Of a DNA stretch of 64,000 bases, positions 1 to 7,996 are shown in pieces. The position numbers were made by a program, and so were the translations under genes. The notes under the pieces are model-generated. The model was not told the DNA's origin, ran no database searches, and saw only the letters and a program-made list of their open reading frames with translations. The DNA lies in the NCBI RefSeq assembly GCF_003386095.1, contig NZ_QREG01000012.1:1-64000 (forward strand), given 5' to 3'. The DNA is from Marinoscillum furvescens DSM 4134 (lineage in GTDB: Bacteria > Bacteroidota > Bacteroidia > Cytophagales > Cyclobacteriaceae). The first letter of the stretch is position 1, and each line of letters opens with the position of its first letter.

Positions 1-357
1 TGTCAGCAGATGATGAAGAAGTTTCCGAAGGCCAAGAAGGTGATCACTACCCTTAGAGGCTCTATTTCGGCTTCACACAACACCTGGGCAGGCGTACTGT
101 ATGACGGCAGCAAAATGTATGAGACGCGTCAGTACCAGATCACGGATATTGTAGACCGTGTAGGGGGAGGAGATTCATTCATGGGCGGACTGATCTACGG
201 ATTGCTGACTTACCCAGAGGATGACCAAAATGCACTGGACTTTGCCGTGGCGGCTTCATGTCTGAAGCACACCATCAAAGGTGATGCGAACCTGGTGAAG
301 GTAGAAGAAGTACAAAAACTCATGGGCGGAGATGCTTCCGGCCGAGTAGCGAGATAA
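1..357 (+). CDS. PfkB-family sugar kinase, probable 2-dehydro-3-deoxygluconokinase, C-terminal part
   Basis: The reading frame is open from base 1, so the gene begins before the window; 118 residues are visible. The fold-defining PfkB signature DRVGGGD is present, its last Asp being the usual catalytic base, followed by a glycine-rich stretch (FMGGLIYGL) typical of the anion hole. The tail aligns closely with the complete kinase at 475 (shared features: SASHN, IVDRVG, GLIYGL/GIIYGL, LKHT, GDAN), so the two are tandem paralogues. The likely role is phosphorylation of 2-keto-3-deoxygluconate to KDPG, since the KDPG aldolase gene follows. The PfkB family is clear, but the substrate is inferred only from position, and ribokinase-like alternatives are possible. 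Confidence 0.8.
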   Translation, partial: CQQMMKKFPKAKKVITTLRGSISASHNTWAGVLYDGSKMYETRQYQITDIVDRVGGGDSFMGGLIYGLLTYPEDDQNALDFAVAASCLKHTIKGDANLVKVEEVQKLMGGDASGRVAR

Positions 358-364
358 TAAAGAC

Positions 365-457
365 ATTCAATGTATCGGCCGGCAAATTAAGTGTGGGTTT
401 GCGTCGATAATTCATATTCACAATGGTTTTTAAGAAGCGGCCGGCCGTGCATTGAAT
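365..457 (+). repeat. long-range inverted repeat between the two kinase genes
   Basis: The arms ATTCAATG (365-372) plus CGGCCGGC (376-383) are complementary to GCCGGCCG (440-447) plus CATTGAAT (450-457). That gives 16 perfect pairs interrupted by a small internal loop (TAT against TG), around a loop of 56 bases. No T-run follows, so it is not a standard terminator. It could be an RNA processing or stability element, or the relic of the duplication that made the two kinase genes. Confidence 0.6.
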
Positions 458-474
458 AATTAAAATACAAGCTT

Positions 475-1485
475 ATGAAACGAGTAGTCACATTTGGAGA
501 AGTCATGATGCGGTTGTCTCCGCCAGGTTATGCCAAGTTTTCGCAGACCAACACCCTGGATGTGGTGTATGGTGGAGGAGAAGCTAATGTGGCCATTTCT
601 TTGGCCTACCTTGGTGTATCTGCAGCACATGTCACGCGTTTTCCAGACAACCTACTCGGACGCTCTGCTGAGCAATTTTTACGTCACCACTGGCTGGATA
701 CCTCTGCGATCATCTACGGCGATCATCACATGGGCAAATATTTCCTGGAAAAAGGTGCCGTGCATCGTGGTAGCCAGGTAGTATATGAGCGCGATGGATC
801 AGCGTTTGCTAAGATAGAGCCCGGTATGGTAGATTGGTCTCAGGTGCTGGACGGAGCCGATTGGTTTCACTGGACGGGGATCACACCTGCAGTTTCTGCT
901 GGAGCGGCTGCATGCTGCCAGGAGGCCATCGCTGAAGCCAACAAACGCGGGATTACCGTTTCGGCCGATATACACTCTCGTAAAAGTCTCTGGAATTATG
1001 GCAAGGCACAGCAGGAAATTATGCCTGAGCTAATAGCAGGTTCGGATGTGGTGATTGGCAGTGAATACGATGTTTCGGAGATTTTTGGAGAACCTATCAC
1101 CGGAGAAGGAAACGAGCGTTTCAGAATAGCAGCCGAAAAGCTGACCAAACTTTGTCCACGGATACAAAAGGTATTTGATAAAAACAGGGAGATGGTGAGT
1201 GCCTCGCACAACCGAATCCAGGGAAAGCTTTGGAATGGCAAAGAATTTTTGAAAACCACCAAGCTGGATGTGACTCACATCGTGGACCGGGTAGGTACAG
1301 GTGACGCATACGCGGCGGGCATTATTTATGGCTTGTTGCACTATGCAGAAGACATTCAGGCGCTAAAGTTTGCCACCGCAGCATGTGCGCTCAAGCACAC
1401 CGTAGAAGGAGACGCCAACATGGTTTCTTTGGAAGTGGTGCAAAACGTAATGGAAGGAAATACATCAGGAAAGATATCTAGATAA
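475..1485 (+). CDS. kdgK: 2-dehydro-3-deoxygluconokinase (KDG kinase), PfkB family
   Basis: A complete 336-residue PfkB kinase, the usual length for KDG kinases. The N-terminus MKRVVTFGEVMMRLSPPG and the substrate-side motif GGGEANVAISLAYLG (about 33-47) are typical of the KDG kinase branch. The second PfkB signature DRVGTGD spans residues 271-277, with Asp277 as the expected catalytic base. The cytosolic reaction is ATP plus 2-keto-3-deoxygluconate to KDPG, the entry of uronic acids (for example from alginate or pectin) into the Entner-Doudoroff route. It lies 4 bp upstream of the KDPG aldolase gene, which strongly supports the role. It is a paralogue of the truncated kinase at the window start; why two copies are kept is unclear. 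Confidence 0.9.
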   Translation: MKRVVTFGEVMMRLSPPGYAKFSQTNTLDVVYGGGEANVAISLAYLGVSAAHVTRFPDNLLGRSAEQFLRHHWLDTSAIIYGDHHMGKYFLEKGAVHRGSQVVYERDGSAFAKIEPGMVDWSQVLDGADWFHWTGITPAVSAGAAACCQEAIAEANKRGITVSADIHSRKSLWNYGKAQQEIMPELIAGSDVVIGSEYDVSEIFGEPITGEGNERFRIAAEKLTKLCPRIQKVFDKNREMVSASHNRIQGKLWNGKEFLKTTKLDVTHIVDRVGTGDAYAAGIIYGLLHYAEDIQALKFATAACALKHTVEGDANMVSLEVVQNVMEGNTSGKISR

Positions 1486-1489
1486 TAAC

Positions 1490-2164
1490 ATGGCAAGATT
1501 TACAAGAATAGAAGTAGCATTAAAAATGAAAGAAACCGGCATAGTGCCGGTATTTTACCACAAAGATTTAGAAGTCTGCAAGGAAGTTCTCATGGCGTGC
1601 TACCGTGGTGGTGTGCGTGTGTTTGAGTTTACCAATCGTGGCGATTTTGCTCATGAGGTGTTTGCTGAGCTCAACAAGTTTGCTGCAGAAAATGCACCTG
1701 AAATGATCCTCGGTGTAGGGTCCATAGTGGATGCAGGTACTACATCACTATACATTCAGCTCGGGTCCAATTTCATCGTATCTCCGGTGCTCAATGCTGA
1801 TATGGCTAAGGTTTGTAATCGTAGAAAAATCAGCTGGTCTCCAGGCTGTGGCTCTGTAACTGAGATTTCATATGCAGAAGAACTAGGAGCAGAGGTGGTG
1901 AAAATTTTCCCTGGTTCTCAGGTAGGAGGTCCATCATTTGTGAAAGGTGTGAAAGGACCGTTTCCATGGTCGAGCATCATGCCTACAGGTGGTGTGGAAC
2001 CTACCGCAGATAACCTTACCAAATGGCTGGAAGCAGGCGTACACTGCGTGGGTATGGGCTCTCAGCTAATTACGAAAGACATCTTAAAAAATGGCGATTA
2101 TGCCACTTTAGAGCAAAAAGTGAGCGATGCGATCGCTCTGGTACAGCAAATTCGTTCCAAATGA
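1490..2164 (+). CDS. eda: KDPG/KHG aldolase (bifunctional 4-hydroxy-2-oxoglutarate / 2-dehydro-3-deoxyphosphogluconate aldolase)
   Basis: A 224-residue class I aldolase that cleaves KDPG to pyruvate and glyceraldehyde 3-phosphate. The Schiff-base lysine is Lys138 in VVKIFPG; the catalytic glutamate is expected in VFEFTNRG near residue 45; the phosphate-binding glycine motif PTGGV is present near residue 167. The length is normal for the family. The start lies 4 bp after the kinase stop, and the stop overlaps the ATG of the TRAP binding-protein gene (ATGA at 2161-2164), so kinase, aldolase and transporter are one transcription unit. The identification is secure; preference for KDPG over 4-hydroxy-2-oxoglutarate is inferred from the kinase neighbour. 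Confidence 0.93.
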   Translation: MARFTRIEVALKMKETGIVPVFYHKDLEVCKEVLMACYRGGVRVFEFTNRGDFAHEVFAELNKFAAENAPEMILGVGSIVDAGTTSLYIQLGSNFIVSPVLNADMAKVCNRRKISWSPGCGSVTEISYAEELGAEVVKIFPGSQVGGPSFVKGVKGPFPWSSIMPTGGVEPTADNLTKWLEAGVHCVGMGSQLITKDILKNGDYATLEQKVSDAIALVQQIRSK

Positions 2165-3141
2165 AGAAGTTCATTTACTTCCTGACTCTGCTTGTTCTTA
2201 TAGCGGGATGTGCTGGTAATCAGGAAAAGAAAGTGCTCAAACTTGCCCATGGACTGGATGTGTCTCATCCAGTTCATAAAGGCATGGAAAACCTTGCTGA
2301 GCGACTTGCAGAAAAGTCAGAAGGTAAACTTACGATCAAAATTTACCCCTCCGGTCAGCTTGGCAATGAGCGAGAGTGTTTAGAGCTTTTACAGATAGGA
2401 GCCCTGGCTATGACCAAAGTGTCTAGTGGTGTGTTGGAAAACTTTGTGCCTGATTTTAAGGTGCTTGGACTGCCATATCTCTTTCAAAACAAAGACCATC
2501 TTTTTGGAGTGTTGAATGGCCCTATAGGGCAAGAGCTGTTGGCTAAAGGTCAAGATTACAGATTTAGAGGCTTGTGTTTTTACGATGCGGGTTATCGCAG
2601 CTTTTACACCAAAGAGCGACCGATCTATGAACCCAAAGATCTGGAAGGCTTGAAAATCAGAGTGATGAAAAGCGTAACTGCCGTGAATATGGTTGATCAA
2701 CTCGGCGGTTCGCCTACACCAGTGTCGTTTGGTGAGCTTTACACCGCACTACAGCAAGGTGTAGTAGATGGTGCAGAGAACAATCCTCCAAGTTTCTATT
2801 CCAGTAGGCATTATGAAGTTTGCAAATACTATACTTTAGATGAGCATACAGCTCTTCCGGATGTACTGCTGGTAAGTCTTGACTGGTGGAAGAGTCTTAC
2901 TGATCAGGAACAATCCTGGCTGAAAGAAGCAGCCATGGAATCTGTTGGATTTCAGATGAAAGTGTGGGAAGAGTCAGAGCAACACTCGCTTGAAGAAGTT
3001 CAGAAAGCAGGTGTGGAGATTATCAGACCAGATAAAAGTACATTTTCTAATCAGGTGGGCCCACTCTATGAAGCCTATAAAGATCAGCCTGAGCAGTATA
3101 AACTGATACAACGAATCAAAGATTATGCAGCTAAGAACTAA
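2161..3141 (+). CDS. dctP: TRAP transporter substrate-binding lipoprotein (DctP/TAXI-type DctP family)
   Basis: A 326-residue solute receptor of a tripartite ATP-independent periplasmic transporter. I chose the ATG at 2161, inside the aldolase stop, because it begins a lipoprotein signal (MKKFIYFLTLLVLIAGC, lipidated Cys17); the longer upstream reading frame is shadow coding of the aldolase. Family hallmarks follow: KLAHGLDVSHPVHKG, KIYPSGQLGNERE, and LKIRVMKS carrying the conserved carboxylate-binding Arg. The neighbours indicate that the ligand is a uronate or 2-keto-3-deoxy sugar acid. It is lipid-anchored rather than freely periplasmic. The family is certain; the ligand is inferred from gene order only. 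Confidence 0.9.
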   Translation: MKKFIYFLTLLVLIAGCAGNQEKKVLKLAHGLDVSHPVHKGMENLAERLAEKSEGKLTIKIYPSGQLGNERECLELLQIGALAMTKVSSGVLENFVPDFKVLGLPYLFQNKDHLFGVLNGPIGQELLAKGQDYRFRGLCFYDAGYRSFYTKERPIYEPKDLEGLKIRVMKSVTAVNMVDQLGGSPTPVSFGELYTALQQGVVDGAENNPPSFYSSRHYEVCKYYTLDEHTALPDVLLVSLDWWKSLTDQEQSWLKEAAMESVGFQMKVWEESEQHSLEEVQKAGVEIIRPDKSTFSNQVGPLYEAYKDQPEQYKLIQRIKDYAAKN

Positions 3142-3589
3142 AGTAGACAAAGTATTGGCCGCCGTGTTAGTCGTACTTATGTCAGTCATGGTCATTAATG
3201 TATTGTGGCAGGTTGCCTCCCGGTATTTGTTGGGGTCACCGAGCTTGTTTACCGATGAACTTGCCAATTTTTTACTTATTTGGGTAGGGCTGCTAGGTGC
3301 GGCGTATGCTGCCGGGCAACGGGCACACTTGTCTATAGACATCTTGCCTGAAAAGCTTTCCGGAGCTAAGAAGCGTACGCTCCATATCATTCTTGGGGTG
3401 CTTACTATAGGTTTTGCACTGACGATCATGGTGATAGGAGGCATTCGGTTGGTGTATGTGACGCTGCTACTGGAGCAAGCTTCTGCCACCTTGCGGTTGC
3501 CACTGGGATATGTATACCTCGTAATTCCCGTGAGTGGCTTGCTCATCATTTTTTACACACTTTTAGACTTCAAATCCCAACCCAAATGA
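3125..3589 (+). CDS. dctQ: TRAP transporter small permease subunit
   Basis: A 154-residue membrane protein with four hydrophobic segments (about 10-32, 45-65, 85-107, 127-147) and the family pattern of a charged DELANFLLIWVG stretch in the second segment. DctQ subunits pair with the large permease to form the sodium-driven transporter. The gene overlaps the end of dctP by 17 bp, and its own stop overlaps the dctM start (ATGA at 3586-3589), so the three subunits are translationally coupled. This family is recognised mainly by topology and context, both of which fit. Confidence 0.88.
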   Translation: MQLRTKVDKVLAAVLVVLMSVMVINVLWQVASRYLLGSPSLFTDELANFLLIWVGLLGAAYAAGQRAHLSIDILPEKLSGAKKRTLHIILGVLTIGFALTIMVIGGIRLVYVTLLLEQASATLRLPLGYVYLVIPVSGLLIIFYTLLDFKSQPK

Positions 3590-4881
3590 GTTTAACAGAG
3601 ATATTAATTTTGGTTTGCAGCTTTGTGGTATTGCTCGGTATTGGGTTGCCCATAGCTTACTGCATAGGCCTGTCATCGCTTTTCACCCTGGTGGTGTCTA
3701 TGCCCTCACTTACGGCTTTTACAACCATGGCGCAGCGCATGGCTACTGGCCTGGATAGTTTCTCGTTGTTGGCTATACCATTTTTCGTGCTTTCGGGTCA
3801 GTTGATGAACAGTGGAGGTATCGCCCGAAGATTGGTGGATTTTGCCAAAGCCATGGTAGGTGGATTACCCGGAGGACTGGCCTTTGTCAACATTGTGGCT
3901 AGTATGTTATTTGGGGCTATATCAGGTTCGGCCGCAGCTGCTGCATCAGCCATTGGTGGATTTATGGGGCCTCGCATGGAAAAGGAAGGTTATGATAAAT
4001 CTTTTGGTGCTGCAGTAAACATTACCAGTGCCACTACAGGATTGGTTATTCCCCCTTCTAATATTTTGATTGTCTATTCACTGGCTAGTGGGGGAGTATC
4101 TATTGCTGCATTGTTCATTGCGGGGTATGTACCAGGTTTGTTGGTAGGTCTTGCTTTGATGATTGTCTCTGCTGTAATTGCCCTGCGCAATAAATACAAA
4201 AGAGGAAGCTGGGAAAGTCTTGGAGAGACCTTTAAGAAGTTTATGAGTGCGTTTCCTAGTTTGCTGTTGTTGGTGATCGTAATAGGAGGAATCGTGGTGG
4301 GGATTTTTACAGCCACAGAGGCTTCTGCGATTGCGGTACTTTATACTCTGATTTTGGCTTTTATTTACAAGGAAGTAAAAGTGCAGGACTTACCAGGTAT
4401 TATCCTTAATACGGTGGTAACTACTTCTATCGTAATGCTATTAATTGGTACATCGATGGGGATGTCCTGGGTGATGTCTTACGAAAACATCCCTCAGGAG
4501 GTGAGTAAAGCATTGATCACCCTTTCTGATAACCCCATAGTGATCTTACTGATCATAAACATGATTCTTCTCTTTGTCGGGGTTTTCATGGATATGACTC
4601 CAGCAGTTTTAATTTTCACTCCTATATTCTTACCGGTTGTTACCAACCTGGGTATGGATCCGGTTCATTTTGGGATCGTAATGGTGCTAAATCTATGTAT
4701 CGGTCTATGTACTCCTCCTGTGGGGTCTGTTTTATTCATTGGTTGTGGAGTAGCTGGTATCAGCATTCAAAAAGTACTCAAGCCTTTGATACCCATGTTT
4801 CTGGTGATGATCCTGGTTTTATTATTGGTGACTTACGTACCACAGCTCAGCCTTTGGTTGCCGGGAGTATTTGGTTATTAG
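3586..4881 (+). CDS. dctM: TRAP transporter large permease subunit
   Basis: A 431-residue DctM protein of normal length with about 12 hydrophobic helices. Family marks include AIPFFVLSGQLMNSGGIA (about 62-79), the glycine/alanine-rich FGAISGSAAAAASAIGG re-entrant region, and the matching C-terminal half with DMTPAVLIFTPIFLPV and the LGMDPVHFG loop. It carries the transport path and the sodium sites in the inner membrane. It is the last gene of the uronate operon; a strong intrinsic terminator lies 50 bp downstream. With DctP and DctQ it would import the sugar acid that the upstream kinase and aldolase consume. Confidence 0.93.
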   Translation: MSLTEILILVCSFVVLLGIGLPIAYCIGLSSLFTLVVSMPSLTAFTTMAQRMATGLDSFSLLAIPFFVLSGQLMNSGGIARRLVDFAKAMVGGLPGGLAFVNIVASMLFGAISGSAAAAASAIGGFMGPRMEKEGYDKSFGAAVNITSATTGLVIPPSNILIVYSLASGGVSIAALFIAGYVPGLLVGLALMIVSAVIALRNKYKRGSWESLGETFKKFMSAFPSLLLLVIVIGGIVVGIFTATEASAIAVLYTLILAFIYKEVKVQDLPGIILNTVVTTSIVMLLIGTSMGMSWVMSYENIPQEVSKALITLSDNPIVILLIINMILLFVGVFMDMTPAVLIFTPIFLPVVTNLGMDPVHFGIVMVLNLCIGLCTPPVGSVLFIGCGVAGISIQKVLKPLIPMFLVMILVLLLVTYVPQLSLWLPGVFGY

Positions 4882-4930
4882 ATAAATGTATTAATTACAC
4901 TATTGATTATTCTGTATCTTTGAAGGGCAA

Positions 4931-4961
4931 AACCTCTATGAGTAGATCATAGAGGTTTTTT
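4931..4961 (+). terminator. intrinsic terminator of the uronate/TRAP operon
   Basis: A perfect 11-bp stem (4931-4941 with 4947-4957) with a 5-base loop GTAGA, running into six T (4956-4961). Four A just before the stem would give a short T-run on the opposite strand too, but no - strand gene ends here. Confidence 0.9.
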
Positions 4962-5044
4962 GCTTGGTCGGGGGTTGAATTTAGAATAATCTACAAGTGA
5001 TTAAATAAAATCCATTATGAAGATTTTGTAAAATGGAGTGATTT

Positions 5045-5124
5045 TACCTTGTAGTTTCCAATTATTATGGGGAAATGTTGAAGATTTATTCTACTTTTGG
5101 CCGAAACTACCGTACCTGGTAGTT
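5045..5124 (+). promoter_or_regulatory. promoter and repeated operator of the transketolase unit
   Basis: A perfect Bacteroidota -7 box TACTTTTG lies at 5092-5099; no clear -33 TTTG was found. Just downstream, near the expected transcription start, is an inverted repeat AACTACC (5105-5111) / GGTAGTT (5118-5124). A direct copy of its right half with flank, TACCTTGTAGTT, occurs at 5045-5056 and matches TACCTGGTAGTT at 5113-5124 in 11 of 12 positions, 68 bp apart. Flanking the -7 box in this way suggests a repressor site with looping. The rest of the 354-bp gap 4882-5235 holds only the terminator at 4931. Confidence 0.5.
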
Positions 5125-5235
5125 GTGCTCCAATCGAATGCCCCAAATAGATCATAACAACGTGACATGTGCTGTTTACAGGATGTGTTTCGTAGAGGTA
5201 TGCAATTGGAATATTAATAATAAACGGATTATAGT

Positions 5236-7260
5236 ATGAGTAACCAACAGATTGATGTAAGGTGTGCGGATAATATCAGGGCTTTGTCAGCGGCCATGGT
5301 AGAAGCTGCAAAATCGGGTCACCCGGGTGGTCCAATGGGTGGAGCTGACTTTATTCACATCCTGTATAGTGAGTTTTTAAGATTCGATCCTGATAACCCG
5401 CAGTGGGCCTGGAGAGATCGTTTTTTCCTGGATCCCGGACACCTTTCGGCTATGCTTTATGCACAGCTACATTTGGTTGGAAATTATTCAAAAGAAGATA
5501 TATCAAACTTTCGTCAGTGGGGTTCTGTGACTCCCGGACACCCGGAAGTAGATCAGGCCAGAGGTGTAGAAAATACCTCAGGACCACTGGGACAAGGGCA
5601 CGCCATGGGCGCGGGTGCAGCTTTGGCGGCTAAGTTTTTAGCGGCCAAATTTGGGGCCTGGACCGACCATAAAATCTATGCTTACATTTCTGATGGAGGT
5701 ATTCAGGAGGAGATTTCACAAGGGATTGGTCGTATCGCAGGATACCTTGGTCTCAATAACCTCATCATGTTTTTTGATTCCAACGACGTACAGCTGTCTA
5801 CCAAAACGGATGAGGTAACGTCTGAAGATACCGCCAAAAAATATGAAGCCTGGGGCTGGAATGTAGTAGTGATTGATGGGCATGATCATGATGCCATTCG
5901 CAAAGCGCTACAGGATGCCCAAAATTCAGACAAGCCTACACTCATCGAAGGAAAGACCATCATGGGTAAAGGGTGTGTGGATGCTGATGGCAATTCGTAT
6001 GAAGGACATGTAGAGCTGCACGGTAAGCCACTAGGAGGTACAGGTGCTGATTTTACCAAAACACTGGAAGCACTAGGAGCTAACCCGGAAGATCCATTTG
6101 AAGCGTACAGCGATGTAAAAGAGTACTATGCTCAGATTCTAGACCGCAAACGCGAAGAAGTAAAAGCTGCAAAGCAAACAGAGCAGGAGTGGAGAGCAGC
6201 CAATGCAGAGCTAGCCAAGAAGCTGGATTTATTCCTCAGCGGCGATATTCCTGAGGTAGATTTTGCCGAGGTACAGCACAAAGCGAATGGAGCATCTAGA
6301 GAAGCTTCTTCTGCTGTATTGGGATACCTGGCAGGAAAAGTAGAAAACTTGATCGTAGCATCTGCAGACCTTGCCAATAGTGACAAAACGGATGGGTACC
6401 TCAAGAAGGTGAAGCAATTTGGTCCGGGTACATTTGATGCTAATTTCTTACATGCAGGTGTGGCTGAGTTTTCCATGGCGGCTATGGCCAATGGTATGGC
6501 GCTCCATGGCGGTGTGATTCCGGTGATAGGTACATTCTTTATTTTCTCTGACTACCAGAAGCCAGCTTATCGCTTGTCTGCACTCATGGAACTCCCAGTA
6601 ATTTACTTATGGACGCATGATGCGTTCCGAGTAGGAGAGGATGGTCCAACCCACCAGCCAATTGAGCAAGAAGCACAGCTAAGACTTTTAGAAAAACTGA
6701 AAAATCACTCTGGTAAACGCTCGATGCTGGCACTACGTCCGGCAGATGCTGCTGAAACCACCGTGGCATGGGAGATGGCTCTTAAAAATACTGCTACCCC
6801 TACAGGTTTGATTTTTTCTCGTCAGGGAATCAAAGATCTGCCTGCAGAAGGTAGTCGACTGGAAGTAGCTCAACAAGCTGCTAAGGGTGCATACCGAGTA
6901 AAATCTGATGCTGATGCAGAGGTCACTTTGATTGCCAATGGTAGTGAAGTGGCTACACTAGTGGATGCTGCTGAGCTGCTTGAAAAAGAAGGGATCAAGT
7001 CAAATATAGTTTCGGTGATCTCAGAAGGACTCTTTAGAGATCAGTCAGCAGACTATCAGGCGGAAGTGCTGGGCGATAAACCGAAGTTTGGATTGACTGC
7101 AGGACTTCCGGTGACTCTGGAAGGACTGGTAGGGCTAGATGGTAAAGTGTTCGGATTAGAGCATTTTGGCTACTCTGCACCTGCAGGTGTGCTGGATGAT
7201 AAGTTTGGCTACACAGGTCCTAAAGTTTTCGAACAGGTAAAAGCATTTTTGGGTAAATAA
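5236..7260 (+). CDS. tkt: transketolase
   Basis: A single-chain 674-residue transketolase, the normal full length, transferring two-carbon units between pentose, heptose and hexose phosphates in the cytosol. Visible motifs: KSGHPGGPMG (about 28-37), the thiamine diphosphate/Mg site ISDGGIQEEISQG (about 153-165) with FDSNDVQL downstream, IMGKGC, and in the pyrimidine domain EDGPTHQPIEQ (about 470-480). The C-terminal domain includes LIANGSEV. The start ATG follows a 130-base leader after the -7 box at 5092. The transaldolase gene lies 13 bp downstream, so the non-oxidative pentose phosphate branch is made from one unit. The pathway would link Entner-Doudoroff glyceraldehyde 3-phosphate to pentose synthesis. 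Confidence 0.95.
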   Translation: MSNQQIDVRCADNIRALSAAMVEAAKSGHPGGPMGGADFIHILYSEFLRFDPDNPQWAWRDRFFLDPGHLSAMLYAQLHLVGNYSKEDISNFRQWGSVTPGHPEVDQARGVENTSGPLGQGHAMGAGAALAAKFLAAKFGAWTDHKIYAYISDGGIQEEISQGIGRIAGYLGLNNLIMFFDSNDVQLSTKTDEVTSEDTAKKYEAWGWNVVVIDGHDHDAIRKALQDAQNSDKPTLIEGKTIMGKGCVDADGNSYEGHVELHGKPLGGTGADFTKTLEALGANPEDPFEAYSDVKEYYAQILDRKREEVKAAKQTEQEWRAANAELAKKLDLFLSGDIPEVDFAEVQHKANGASREASSAVLGYLAGKVENLIVASADLANSDKTDGYLKKVKQFGPGTFDANFLHAGVAEFSMAAMANGMALHGGVIPVIGTFFIFSDYQKPAYRLSALMELPVIYLWTHDAFRVGEDGPTHQPIEQEAQLRLLEKLKNHSGKRSMLALRPADAAETTVAWEMALKNTATPTGLIFSRQGIKDLPAEGSRLEVAQQAAKGAYRVKSDADAEVTLIANGSEVATLVDAAELLEKEGIKSNIVSVISEGLFRDQSADYQAEVLGDKPKFGLTAGLPVTLEGLVGLDGKVFGLEHFGYSAPAGVLDDKFGYTGPKVFEQVKAFLGK

Positions 7261-7273
7261 ATAAGCGACGAAT

Positions 7274-7930
7274 ATGAAATTTTTTATAGATACTGCCAAT
7301 CTCAACGATATCAAGGAAGCCTATGACCTTGGAGTTCTTGATGGTGTGACTACCAATCCTTCGCTCATGGCAAAGGAAGGAATCACTGGCGAAGCAAACA
7401 TTTTGAAGCACTACAAAGACATCTGCGATATCGTGGATGACAATGTAAGTGCTGAGGTAATCTCCACTACCTACGATGAAATGGTAGAGGAAGGTAGAAA
7501 ACTTGCCAAGATCGACGATAAGATTGTGGTAAAAGTACCGATGATCAAAGATGGCGTGAAAGCGATCAAGCAATTTACTGCTGAGGGCATCCGCACCAAC
7601 TGTACCCTGATTTTCAATGCTGGTCAGGCGATATTGGCAGCAAAAGCTGGAGCAAGCTATGTTTCGCCATTCATTGGTCGACTAGATGATATTTGCCAGG
7701 ATGGTCTGGACCTTATTGCTCAGATTGTACAGATATATAGCAACTTTGGTATCGAGACTGAAGTGTTGGCTGCCTCTGTGCGTCACAACATGCACCTGAT
7801 CAAGTGTGCTGAGATAGGCGCTGATGTGGTTACTTGCCCTCTTAACGTCATCACTGGATTGCTTAAGCATCCATTGACTGACAGTGGATTGGAAAAATTC
7901 CTTGCAGATTACGCGAAAGGAAATAAATAA
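7274..7930 (+). CDS. small transaldolase / fructose-6-phosphate aldolase-like (TalC/FSA family)
   Basis: A 218-residue class I aldolase of the short transaldolase group (about 215-220 residues, unlike the 320-residue TalB type). Motifs: [16 protein letters not shown] at the start, [14 protein letters not shown] (about 23-36), the Schiff-base lysine in KIVVKVPMI (about 84-92), and [13 protein letters not shown] with VLAASVRH further on. It sits 13 bp after transketolase, which favours true transaldolase activity over fructose-6-phosphate aldolase activity; the sequence alone does not separate them with certainty. A strong terminator follows the stop by 22 bp. Confidence 0.92.
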   Translation: MKFFIDTANLNDIKEAYDLGVLDGVTTNPSLMAKEGITGEANILKHYKDICDIVDDNVSAEVISTTYDEMVEEGRKLAKIDDKIVVKVPMIKDGVKAIKQFTAEGIRTNCTLIFNAGQAILAAKAGASYVSPFIGRLDDICQDGLDLIAQIVQIYSNFGIETEVLAASVRHNMHLIKCAEIGADVVTCPLNVITGLLKHPLTDSGLEKFLADYAKGNK

Positions 7931-7952
7931 GTATTTACTTTACCAATATCAG

Positions 7953-7985
7953 AAAGGCAGCCGCAGGAATGTAGCTGCCTTTTTT
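7953..7985 (+). terminator. intrinsic terminator after transaldolase
   Basis: Stem AAAGGCAGC (7953-7961) / GCTGCCTTT (7974-7982), 12-base loop, T-run 7980-7985. The next ATG is only 12 bp beyond the T-run, so the following gene must be read by read-through, or from a promoter overlapping the terminator as an almost leaderless message. Confidence 0.88.
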
Positions 7986-7996
7986 AGTTTGTTGTT

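Noticed and set aside
2023-2160. N-terminal extension of the DctP frame
   Set aside because: It is shadow coding of the aldolase; the lipoprotein signal begins exactly at the ATG at 2161.
2974-3549. 191-residue - strand ORF across dctP/dctQ
   Set aside because: It is the antisense shadow of two well-supported overlapping transporter genes and has no family-like features.
4915-4922. Perfect -7 box TATCTTTG just before the TRAP operon terminator
   Set aside because: Any transcript would be stopped at once by the terminator at 4931-4961, and no gene lies in between; probably chance.
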